A stretch of 64,000 bases of DNA from Oegoconia quadripuncta. Lineage: Eukaryota > Arthropoda > Insecta > Lepidoptera > Autostichidae. The translations under genes were made by a program, and so were the position numbers. The stretch is from NCBI GenBank assembly GCA_949316235.1, contig OX438755.1:21413151-21477150 (forward strand), given 5' to 3'. Of this stretch, positions 1 through 12,500 are shown piece after piece; position 1 is the stretch's first letter, and each line of letters starts with the position of its first letter. The notes beneath the pieces were generated by a model. It was given only the letters and a program-made list of their open reading frames with translations, had not been told where the DNA came from and searched no databases.

Positions 1-45
1 TTGAGCTGAGTGCTAACCCATTTGTGCACGCGGCAACACGTGACA
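1..45 (+). mobile_element. SINE-1 3' end remnant at the left edge
   Basis: TTGAG-CTGAGTGCTAACCCATTTGTGCA resembles the SINE-1 end GAGGTCAAGTGCTAACCCGT-TGTGCA. Confidence 0.35.
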
Positions 46-414
46 GCATTGTCGGGATCTTCTTCATAATTGTATTTCTATTTTAGCTATAATTTACTAC
101 TTCATTGTTTTTGCATCGTGTTGTGGCGTTCATAATAAACTATTCTTATTCTTATTATTGCGCTGACATCATAAAATGAGAAAAAGACAGGAGAGAGAGG
201 AAGACAATTTCATTATTTACAGCCTATTATTAAATAATGGTGGTGGTGTGTTTTCTCATATAAATTAGTTTAGTAAACAACAAGACTTAGTTACATGATA
301 AGGCATACATGAAATCTTTTGCTCTGTGTGTGTGTGTAACCTGACCAAGGATCAAAAAAGCAGATCAACTTACACCAATAGTTGGTGATTTTACAAATTA
401 TGTGTTGAATTTAC

Positions 415-536
415 ATTGAATCCTGTGAATGTGCCAGACTTGAAGCCGAATGCCACGGTGAGGACTACGATGGCCGTAGTAACGCTGGGCGGCGATGACG
501 CCATCACAATTAGTGCTATTGCTGGACAATAAGTAC
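415..536 (-). CDS. Gene 1 exon 8 (TM9-TM10)
   Basis: Begins with a split Gly codon, then [40 protein letters not shown], and ends at a GTAAAT donor. 122 nt, phase 1 in and phase 0 out, same length as gene 2 exon 8. The downstream exon expected to start VNH is outside the window. Confidence 0.88.
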
Positions 537-3500
537 CTGCAGAAAAAACTAAGTTTCATTATCAGCAACATTTTGGTTGGTGGTAGGGCGTTTTAAAAAT
601 ATCTGCCTAGATATGTACCACCGTCTTATCTAAGTCTGCCGCCAAATAGCAATGTTAATAGCATTGTTGTGTTCCGGTTGTCAGAGATAAGATAGCCAGT
701 CCCCCAAGTGGGGTTTCCGGGTCAGTACGCTCCCACCTTAGGCCTCACGAAAATCAGGTGTGATTGAGGTCAAATGCTAACCCTCTATTTAATGTATAAT
801 AATAATAAATATTTCGGACACTTACACCAATCATCTAGTCCCAAAATAAGCAAAGCTTGTGCTATGGATACTAGATCGTTATCTAGATAAACATACATAA
901 ATGTTCATATAAACATCCAAGACTCGGGAATAAATGTTCGTATTCATCACACAAACATTTACCCCTCGCGGGATTCGAACCCGCAACCGTTGGTTTCGCT
1001 GATAGGGTCACTATCCACTACATCAATCGGTCGTCTATGCATGATAAAAAAGCAGCTTAAGTAATCCACTATCCTAAGATGACCTATATGTATTTTAAAG
1101 TGGCGGGACCCGTGTGGGGAATTTTGGCCCATACCCTTTCGAAGTAAGAGAAGGCTGTGCATCAATAGTGAGGACGTGGAGCTGTTGATATGCTACTATA
1201 CCATAGTACTTACCACAAGAATTGGAAACTTTTCTGCAAGTAGTAGTGCTGAGCCATTTTTTCTTGAGTACGTAGTCTGAAGCGAAGCCGAAAGCAAAGC
1301 TCGTTATGTATGCCACCAGGTAAGGTAGAGCTGACATCATACCGTTCTGTAAAGGAAGTATTCATTTTGTTATGAGAGTGATAGGAATTTGTTGAAGTCT
1401 ACTTTCTCGTAATCCACCAGGCGCGAGATCACCAGCTTTACAGAACTTTTAACCGCCTCCGTGGCTCAACGTAAACAACATTGGGTTTACGATTCGGAGA
1501 TCGCGGGTTCGATCCCCAGCGGGGTACATGTTTAAGTACTCGGTTCGGTTGGTGGTAGGGCATTTTAAAGTCCACCTGGCTAGCTACCACCATATTATCT
1601 AAATCTGCCGCCAAGCAGCAATATTAATAGCATTGTTGTGTTCCGGTTGTCAGAAACAAGATAGCCGGTCCCCCAAATGTGTTGGGGTTTCCGGGTCAGT
1701 ACGCTTCCACCTTCTACCTCATCTTCACTTAACATCAGGTATGATTGAGGTCAAGTACGTAGGGTACGTGCATAAAAAAAAAAAAACTGAATAAGACGCG
1801 GTCAAGAGGTTTTGACTGGTATATCCCCAAAGCATCCCGTTTTTAGGAATTTTGTCAAGGCACCAGTTGACCAGGAATATTGGATCTTCTGCCCCTATTA
1901 TATTAAATAGCATTATGAAGACCACTCTACTGACAGGAAAATAATAATCGATTATAAGTCGATGAGAGATATCTTCCTTGTCGGTCAAGAAACCAGACCT
2001 AACTGAAATGGAAGTGACCGATTTCACCGTTTCCTTTCATTTTTTGACTGTAATAAGAAGCACTTAGGGCACAATCACATTTGCTCTTTGTTTGTAATTA
2101 AGTAAGCGGTGAGTACTGGTAACAATTTCACCGGTAAATCTTTGGCCTTAGGAGAGGCCTAGTGAGCAGTATGGGCTGATGTTGAAGACCTAGAGAAATT
2201 GTTTGTGAACGCTTTATTGTACAAAGTAACACACAAACTACATTACATCGAAATACTTAGTGTACAAAGTGTAATGATGGATGTCTTCCAGTCGACCCCA
2301 AATTTAAGACAGATAATGTTGATTGGGCGTACAAAAGAATATCCTCAAACATTTACTCTTATTTAAGGTCTAACAAAATTAACCCGTCAAACTTTGGCAA
2401 TTGCACGTACATGACAATAAAATAATATATTCATTAAAAAGACTAGCCGAGTAAAAAAAATTAAATGTAAGTGCAAATGAAAATACAAATTAACAGACTT
2501 ACTTCATTTTGATTGTACCTTATTTTATCAATGCAATGCAAACAGGCAACGTTCATATGGAAGACACCAAAGGGGATGGCGGGGCGGCGGGCGCAACCAA
2601 TCACAGCGCGTCGCGGCGGCGACGGGGCAAGCGCCGACGGCGAGCGGCGAGTGGTCGCCAGATATGTCTTCAAAGATACCGAGGAACGTGTTTGTGTGTT
2701 GTGAAAAAGTATGTAGAGCGCGCGGCCATTAAGATCGAACTCACAAAGAAGACTGGCGAATTTGGACCCGCTTTAAAATAATAGTTTGCGGAGTCATTCA
2801 TATTCCGAAATATGTGAACTTTAATTTATACGTTTGTATAGCTTTTTTAATAAAAGTATTGAGTTTACAAAAGCAGGGAATACCCAGTAAAATAATACTG
2901 ATTGTCGCCTCTTAGCTAAACATCGCCATTGCTGTAACAAAACGCAAAAGGATCACATACCTACCTACGGTCTATTTTTTTTTTTTTTTTTTGGCTTAGT
3001 TACTAGACCATTAAGCCATGTCTTTATTTCACTATTACATACTTATACAGTACCTATTACATGCATGGTAAATAGAACATTGATATACTGTGTAGGATAA
3101 ATGACTGGTGAAATAATACCGAAGGACGACACATGTACCTAACGAGTTATTGACTAGGTATCTATATAGTTTTAGTAGATCTATGTAATTGGCCTTACAA
3201 CTATCCCCCCCCCCCTTTTTTCCATCAGGTAGGTACCTATTGTAAACGCTAATGCCATCTTTCCGGTTGGCATTAGCGTACCTTCGTACATTTATAAATG
3301 AAATGGCAATCTGTCATACTACTGAAAACCTAACCTCTATATAACTTAATGCTCGGATATCTTTTTTTTTACCAGCTTTGATATAGTATATCCGATTAAC
3401 TTTTTTACTAGTCTTGATTAACTGCAAAAGCATAAATAAGTTTCTTCCATGAACGAGGCCCAGAAGTCTGGGTCCTGCAATACATGGACGTCCGCCGATC

Positions 3501-6500
3501 TCCTTTACATTTCTACATTTTACTTTTTGAATAAAATCTGTTAACTAATAATGGGTACATCCTATACATACACTCTGTAACTTTTGTAGGGTTAATTTTG
3601 TTAGACCTTATACATAATACAATTATAAACTCATAATAGATACATATCCAAATAAAGTATGCTCAATATACACCGTGTAACGGTTAAGTGTAGTCATATT
3701 TTAAGGGCTTGTTCTACCCATCAATACGAACAACTTTTACTATGGGGGCAACTTCGAAATCGCGAAAAAAAAATCAGCTGTTCCATAGAAAATTTCAATA
3801 ACCTCCCGATGCAATGTATGAAACAGCTGATTTTTTTTTCGCGATTTCGAAGTTGCCCCCATAGTAAAAGTTGTTCGTATTGATGGGTAGAACAAGCCCT
3901 TAAAATATGACTACACTTAACCGTTACACCCTGTATATGTATATAAAATGGAAATATATAAATGACAAAAATCGTAGGTACTAACCGCCTTTAGATTGAC
4001 ACCTAACACTTTATGCTGGTAGGTTGGCATCTCGTACAACAGCGTCCAGTATCCAAACCCGGCGCCAGCATGTGCTGCGATTACAGAGATGAAGGGCAAT
4101 GATGTGAACAGAGCCTTCCATGGGGTGCTCAGTCTCTAGCAAAGTAAAATATAAAATAAATATAAATAAATATCTTTGCATATTCACACAACGCCATCTA
4201 GTTCCACACTAAGCAACTAGGCTTGCATTATAGAATAGAATACAGAATAGAATATCTTTATTTGCTTTAAATGGGGTTACATTATATTGGTGGAAATATG
4301 AGATAGTAGGTTCCTCACATTTAGCCTTTTCCAGACATGCAAATATGTTGTTGGATATAATTCAACAAAACTTTTAATATATGACGACCGGTTGGTGTAG
4401 TGGATAGTGACCCTGTCAGCGAAACCAACGGTTGCGGGTTCGAATCCCGCGAGGGGTAAATGTTTGTGTGATGAATACGAACATTTTATTCCCGAGTCAT
4501 AAATAACTAATAAATAAATATCCTTAGACATACACACAGCGCCATCTAGTTCCACAGTAAGCAACTATATGCTTGTGTTGTGGATACCAAATGATTTATA
4601 TTTTTGTAAATAAATACTTATTATAAATGAAAACATCCATAACTCGGGTACACATGTCCGTATTCATCACACAAACATATGCCCCTAGCGGGATTCGAAC
4701 CCGCAACCTTTTGGTATAGTGGTCAGAGTTGCTAACCACTACACCAAACAGGTTGTCAAACAGGGAGTCATGGATGTTTATATAAATATTTATGTGTGTT
4801 TATCCGTTAACTAGTTTCCATAGCACAAGCTTTGCTTAGTTTGGGACTAGATGATTGGTGTAAGTGTCCGAAATATTTATTTATTATTATTATTTATTAT
4901 TATTTATATCTACTTAAATCAACTCAATTACTCATATTACAAAGTCTCTCAAAACTATTTATTAAAAACATGTCACATTAGTCATATCAAATATTTTTAC
5001 AATTTATATTACAATTAATTTTTTTTATATATGAGGGGGCGGCAAACGAGAATGCTGGTCACCTGATGGAAAGCAATCACCGCCGCCCATGGGCACCCGC
5101 AACACCAAAAGGGTCACAGATGCGTTGCCGGCCTTTGAGGAAGGTGTCCACCCCAGAATAAGTAGGGCAGCCTGAGCGATGAGGGATTCTCCAGCACTAA
5201 TAGTGCTGGTACCCTCCTGGGGTACTAACTCTTTAAATACCGCTACCATTCTGGAGAGAGACTGGAAGGTGGCCCTCCGGCGCCCTCGCTCACCGGACGA
5301 AGCGCAGTGGCAAAATGCCACTACTCAGACGTCGGTCTTCTGCGAGAGGGTGGTACTTCCCCGGTCGAGCCGGCCCATTCATGCTGCAAGCTAATAGCTT
5401 ACAGCGTGGCTCTACCACTACATTTTACTTAAATTTAAATAAATCTTAAATATAAGGCAACTTCCAATTCTCTACAGCGTTTTGTCTGTCAAATATTATA
5501 GATACCAGATGGTCGATAAACTACACAAATACTTTTTTTTGTTGTAAATAAATACATATATAAATGAAAAACATCCATAACTCGGGAACACATGTCTGTA
5601 TTCATCATACAAACATATGCCCCTAGCGGGATTCGAACCCGCGACCTTTTGGTATAGCAGCAGAGACTCTAACCACTACACCAAACAGGTCGTCACAGTA
5701 AAGGCAATTAAACGATTTAAGATATACAAAGTCGAATTCAACTATTTTGATGATATCATAAAACTGTGCTCAAATAGTGTCCAAATTAGTGCTCCTTTAT
5801 AGCCTGTATTAGTAAATCGTTCTCAAGATTCAGATGGCCTTAAGTTGACTCTTGAGAATTTGTTGCATATTAAAACACTATCAAAAAATGCAGTATTGAG
5901 ACTGAGACACGATTTCAATGTCAAGATCGATTTATTAATATGGCCGTAATGAGTTGTTCAATATTTTAAGTGAACATTCTGTGTCGCTGGGATTCTCATT
6001 TATCATACGCACAGACTAATTCAACCATGATTATAATTAATATCCCAAAAAACTGGGCATAAATAGTGCCACCGAAATATAAAATAAAATAAAAATAAAT
6101 AAGTATAAATAAGTCCCATAAACAATTCTTCAAAAACAACGATGACATAACCGCCTCCGTGGCTCAATGTAAACAACATTGGGTTTACGATTCGGAGGTC
6201 GCGGGTTCGATCCCCAGCGGGGTACATGTTTTAAGTACTCAGTTTGGTTGGTGGTAGGGCATTTTAAAATGTCCGCCTGGCTAGCTACCACCATCTTATC
6301 TGCCGCCAAGCAGCAATGTTACTAACATTGTTGTGTTCCGGTTGTCAGAGATAAGATAGCCAGTCCCCCAAATGTGTTGGGGTTTCCGGGTCAGTACGCT
6401 TCCACCTTCGACCTCATCTTCACTTAACATCAGGTGTCATTGAGGTCAATTACGAATCCGTCGTGCATAAAAAAAACATCTGAATTAGATGTATTTGTGA

Positions 6501-9500
6501 AAAGGGGCAGCGCAAGCCATAGACATTTTGTCGGCCAAACTTATTTTGTTTTCCGTGTGTAGAAAAGAATGTCATACAATCCATCTTCCGGCTTCATTAT
6601 TGTAAACCGTGTGAATGAGCGGTAATTGCATGTATCTGTGCTATTGACCGTTGTGGAGCTCCCCCTAGGGAGACACAATCCTGGCTGCAGCACCAGGTCA
6701 TTGCTAAAATCATCAACCATCAAATCCACCAAAAACCATCAAAACCTGCTATTAACCGTTAAGGAGTTCCCCTCGTGAGGAGACGATCCTGGCTGCGGCA
6801 TCAGTTCGTGTTCATATAAAGGTATTGTCATCAAAACTGCGCGAGTATGCATATTTTCAGCTCCTTAACTAAACAGGACACTCTTGACTCGCAAACTTCG
6901 AATGGGAAAAAAGCTAAAGGCTTGTAAAAATGTACATCAAGGATTGTTATTATTTCTAAAGATAAAAAAGACATCAGCATTTTTGGGCCAGTGTTTTGTC
7001 ACCTAATAAAAGGTACACCTAAAAAAAGCCGGTACTAAAGACTATCAACTTAGCTATTCAAAAGAATTTTTGGAACCTTAGTATAGTTATAAGAAATATT
7101 TGAAAATATCGCTCTCAGAAAACATTTTGGCTCACAAACTATACAAAAACTAAATTCTTTCCAAAAAAAAAAAAAATAGACAAGTGACAACTGACATTTT
7201 TGACTGCGAGGTTATAATTTAAGTAGGGATAACATCAACAGCGAGCGAGCGACGGACGACTCTGAAAAGAAGAAACAATTTCTTTGGCCTAGCATCTTTT
7301 CCATGAGTGAGAATGCATGTGGTTAATGTTGCCAGTATATAATTTCAAAGTTCCCCAAACCATATCTCAAACCTCTTTTGTTCTTTTCTAAAGTCCTTTA
7401 AAAATATATGTGTTAGGTTTTTAGCACGTCTGGTACTAAGAGTTCAAGACTATATTTATTAATTGAAGTGACAACAAACTGGCCCAAAGATGTATGGATC
7501 TGTGCTCTTGTCCTTTGGTGTACTATCCATACCTTCTGCTCTCCCTTTTGTCCTAAACTCTTCTCTATATAAAGTTGTTCTTCAATACTGATGATCTTAG
7601 AGGTCTTAGGGGAATTCGAGCCAAGGAACAGATACAAAACAGTCCATGCTACCCCCAAGGATCCATTCACGTAGAAGATCGACTGCCAGCCCCATGCGTC
7701 GGATATAAATCCAGAAGTTATTAATTGGAGAGCGGTACCTAAATGAGAACCTGCAAAAAATTACTCAGTTAAAGTTAACTTCTCCGCAGTTATAACCGCC
7801 TCCGTGGCTCAATTTAAACATGGGCTTACGAATCGGAGGTCGCAATTTTGATCCCCGGCGGGGTACATATTTAGTACTCGGTTTGGTTGGTGGTAGGGCA
7901 TTTTAAATGTCCGCCTGGCTAGCTTTTTTTTTTTTTTTTTTTTTTTTTACCAGGAGAAACGCTCATGCTTATCCGCCCTCCTCGGGGGAGGGGGGCGGAT
8001 TATGTCGGACTCCGGCACAGAAGGTGCCGGCCTACCGACTAAAAACTCCTGGGTGTTCCTTCGGGCGCACCGTTTTCGGCGTGGCCACGGGTACCAACTC
8101 GGTATTCGTCCGCAGCCACGCCAGCGCGGTGCCCGCCGCCAGGGCAACAGCGGCGGCGGGCCCACCTCTGGGCTGGAGCAGGGAGGAATCTCCTGGTCCA
8201 ACCACCTCAAGAAGGCGCGTGGGAACACCACGCGCGCCTTCTCGCGAGGCTTGCGTGTGGGTGGTGACTCCCCCGAGTCACCACCCAGCCTCGCTAGGTA
8301 GGGGGGAGAAGGTGGGCATACGCCCTTCTCCGGGTCCCAGTGCGTCTGCGGCGGATGGGATGAGAGGAGGGATCGGCCTCCCTCTCTCTCTCCGCCGCCT
8401 CCTTCCGCGAGATCACGCTCTCGCAGAAGGATAGGACCGCTTTCCACGACCTCTCGTCGCCGACCATAGCCTTGACTATGGCCGGCAAGGAGAGATCGTC
8501 CCCTACCGCTGCGACGAGGTCGCGGCGCTCCCCTGCCCAGGCTGGGCATTCCTCAAGGGTGTGCTGCGCCGTGTCCTCGTGGCAGCCACAGTGGTGGCAC
8601 TCGTCGGTCGCTTCCCGTCCGGCGATCCGGTGCAGGTATCTCCCGAAGCAGCCATGCCTCGAGAGAACCTGCACCGCCCGGAAGGTAAGCGAGCCCCGCA
8701 TGCGCTCCGTCCAGTCCTTTATTACTGGGCGGAGCGCCTCGACAGTCCGGTGGCCGGCCCCTGGCGAGGCCAGCCTTTCCCCCCAGATCCCCAACACGGA
8801 CTGTCGAGCCTGGAGTTTCCGCACTTCCACCTCCCTGGGAGCAGGATGCTCGCCCCGGAGGAGGAGGCCCTTGCGCCACTTGTACAGTGACGCCTGGGCC
8901 CTCGCCTCCAGGTCCCAGGGAGGTGTGCCCGCCATTACGCACGCCGCCTCGAAGGAAATGGTGCGGTATCCGCGTATGACGCTGACGGCCATCACCCTCT
9001 GAGGTTTCCTCAAGAGGGCGATATTACGGGCCGTCAGGGTCTCCGCCCAGACCGGGGCCCCGTAAAGGGCCATCGACCGCACCACCCCCATGTAGAGGCG
9101 GCGGCTTGCCGACTCAGGCCCTCCGATGTTTGGCATCAGCCGCCTTAGGGCAGCCGATGCCGCGACCAATCGGGGGGCCACTCAGGCCCAAGCCGGTTTG
9201 GTTGGTGGTAGGGCATTTTAAATGTCCGCCTGGCTAGCTAATCCATGGCTAGCCATCTTAACTAAATCGACCGCCGAGCAGCAATGTTAATAGCATTGTT
9301 GTGTTCCAGTTGTCAGAGATAAGATAGACAGTCCCCCAATTAAGATGTCGTTTCCGAGTCAGTAAGTTTCCACCTATGGCCTCATCTTCACTTAACGTCA
9401 GGTGTGATTGAGGTCAAGTGCTAATCAGTAGTGAAAAAAAAAACAAAATGAAGGTCACAGGTTTTTTTAACAAGCTGCAAAGACATTTTATGCGCATTTC

Positions 9501-12500
9501 TGTGAATATATGTGTGGGTTCTTTATTCCTTTCTGTCTGTCTGGATAGATTTTAATTAATTTTTCTGCCGTATAGGTTACGGCACAAAAATCTGACCATA
9601 GCAGCCGTAAAAGTCAAAGTTTGTCAAAGTAAAAATATGTTACTCAAGAAGTTACAAGTACAATTAGTAGCAGACTTGTGACAAGCTCCTAAACCATGCA
9701 CGTATAGGCTTTAAACCTACTAAAATATAATAAATCGTCATAAAAAGAAACGAAACGTAATAAATATTCTTTGTATTATTTTGCGAACAAAATATTACCC
9801 GCATAAATTATAGTTCCAAGTCGACTTCTTTCTTCCTCTGGTACCCACTTTGACATCAGGTTGTGCATGGAAGGATTAAGGAAGCCTTGGGTTGCGCCCT
9901 GCACCACCCGACATGCACAGACAGACTGCCATCCGCCCTGAAAAGCATAATCCTTATATGTAAATACTTCAGAAGAAACTTTTGCTAGATGTTGACTTCC
10001 TCTGATGAAGCTGGTGTGGGATACAATCCTCTTATCCATTACTCATATCATACTCATAATTCTTTATTTCCATAAACTTCAATTAGAGCACTTGGACATG
10101 TCAACATACATAAATAGTACAATTCATGACAATTATATAAGGTAGCTATTTAAAAGTAAACGAAGTTAAGCTGCTGTAAAGGGGCATTGTCAATTATCTC
10201 ATAAGCTAAGCTACTGTCGAGAAGCATTGTCAAGTAAATACAATAAAATAATCAAATAACATAATAAATAGCTGCTGTATAGAGGCGTTGTCAAACTTAT
10301 GTATTAATAATTAATTTAAAAAAATTGAAATTACAATAAAAGTTTATTAAACTAGTTAGCTGCTGTAAAGGGGCATTGTCATCTTTATAATAAGTTATTG
10401 GGCCAGGCATTTTTATCATTTATATAGTCTTGTGTCTTATAATAGGCTTTTCCAATAAGGGTTTTCTTAATTTTATTTTTAAATTGGCGCTCAGTAAGCT
10501 CCAGTATATTATTTGGAATTTTATTATAAAAACGTACACAGTTTCCCAGATACGATCTGTTTGACTTTTGCAGTCGAAACAAAGGTGCGGATAATTTATT
10601 TTTATGACGGGTGTTAAATGAATGCAATGCATTAGGTATTGCCAGCATCATTACTCCCATTGTTGCTATAAAGTAAAAAAAAAACTCCTTATTTCAGATC
10701 AAGACAATCCATATTTATCGTAAGAGATTATTTTTAAGTATTAACATCAACCCCTGTAGCATGACATCGTTTGTCGCGCGCGTCGCGACATGAGAGTGGG
10801 ATAGTTGTAAATTTCGTCCAAGAGAATGAGCAGGACAAATGTTATCTCGAACGACATAAACGTTTATCGCGCCTATCACGCTACTAGTACGGGTGTGATT
10901 GAGGTCAAGTGCTAACCCGTTGTGCATTAAAAAAAAAGAGTCAACCCTGAGTGATTGGGTGGAGCGGAAAACACGGTAGAAATTATCCCAGAGAGAGATT
11001 TTTAAAAATTATACAAAACGAATTTTCAATTTTTTAAACGGCGCAAAAATGCCGGTCTCAATGGAGATCATCTATTTGCGCCGTTTGGTGTAGAAACGCT
11101 TGGGCCGTGCGGACCGGGTGCTCACAGTCTTTTTAGGGAGTTATCTGAGCGTCTGGTTGATGCATCCCACGATCGGAGGGCTGGCCAATACTTTGGTCAA
11201 AGAATTTTTTTTTTTAATATTTCGGACACTTACACCAATCATCTAGTCCCAGACTAAGCAAAGCTTGTGCTATGGATACAAGATAAACGGATAAACATAC
11301 ATAAATATTTATATAAACAATACAATACAAATACACTTTATTGCACAACAGATAAGAAAATACAGTTTCAGAAAAGTGGTAAGAATAGAATGTACAATTT
11401 GGCGACCTTATCATTATAAACATACATAAACATCCAAGACTCGGGAATAAATGTTCGTATTCATCACACAAACATTTACCCCTCGCGGGATTCGAACCCG
11501 CAACCGTTGGTTTCGCTGATAGGGTCACTATCCACTACACCAATCGGTCGTCAATTCCACCAACCAGAGACTTGGGGCTAGTTTTTTATTTGTGATTTTT
11601 TTTTATAATAAATTGTATAATTATTGTTTATAAATATTTAGAAGAATAAATGAATATTTTCAAAAACTAAGAAATAAAATAGTTCATAAATAGTCATCTT
11701 CAGCAGCCTTACACGTCCTCACTGATGGGATACAGCCTCGTCTCACTAGGGGACTAATACACCATGCGGGCCAATGCGGATTGGTGGGCTTGTGTCAGAC
11801 TAGTGGCCTCCTGACAGTCAGTTTAAACCATCCATGTAGACCACCAGCTAGACTTCAATGGAAATCAACCGATACCGACTATTCAACGTGCCTCTGAAGC
11901 ACCGAAATACTCGTATTAAATGCCACTAGAGCAAAGACTGACCGAGCCAGTGCTTGACTTCGGTAATCAATTACGAATAGCGAATGCGTCTACGCCACTA
12001 GACCAGTTAAGATTACTACCATGTATTACTTCTACTTTTATCATCATCAGCCCGTAAACATCCCACTGCAGGGATAGACCTTCCCTCGTATATGAAGAAG
12101 TATGGGCCATAGTCCACCACGCTGGTCCAATGCGCGTTCGGGACTTCAGATGCCTTTAAATTTTTATTTCTCAGGCATGCAGTTTGCTGTTGTTTGTTTG
12201 TTGTTTTCCGATGTTTTCCTTCACCGTTTTATTATGGCAACTTACAAATAGGGGCGGCTTAAAAACACAGACTGTCAAGTAGCCATTCGCCGTTAGGCCA
12301 AGACACATGTCCGCGGACACAAATCTGCAAACCCGCACTGTGTCCGCGTGGTTGTTTATGGCTTAGCCTCTCATAGTGAGAAGAGGCTGTACCCCAAAAG
12401 TATGGACGTGTAAAGCTGATGATTATGAAACCAACATAGCGCAGACATAGATATATCAACCAACTCACGTAACACGCACTGACTGGGATAAGTAAAGCCA

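Larger units (their letters stand above)
7795..9441 (+). mobile_element. SINE-1 split by an R1-clade LINE
   Basis: Head and first body part at 7795-7925, remainder at 9197-9441, with the LINE between. The body segment around CCGCCTGGCTAGCT is present on both sides as target duplication. Confidence 0.9.

Noticed and set aside
1449..1530. tRNA gene candidates (here and at every SINE head)
   Set aside because: A and B boxes are present, but each is followed by the same SINE body and A-tail, and the cloverleaf acceptor stems do not close. They are SINE heads.
2509..2781. Arg/Gly-rich frames
   Set aside because: They lie in the GC-rich core of a MITE; the second copy at 52.8 kb breaks the frame.
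7947..9002. Several long GC-rich frames on both strands
   Set aside because: Shadows of the R1-clade LINE ORF2 fragment, favoured by its high GC content.
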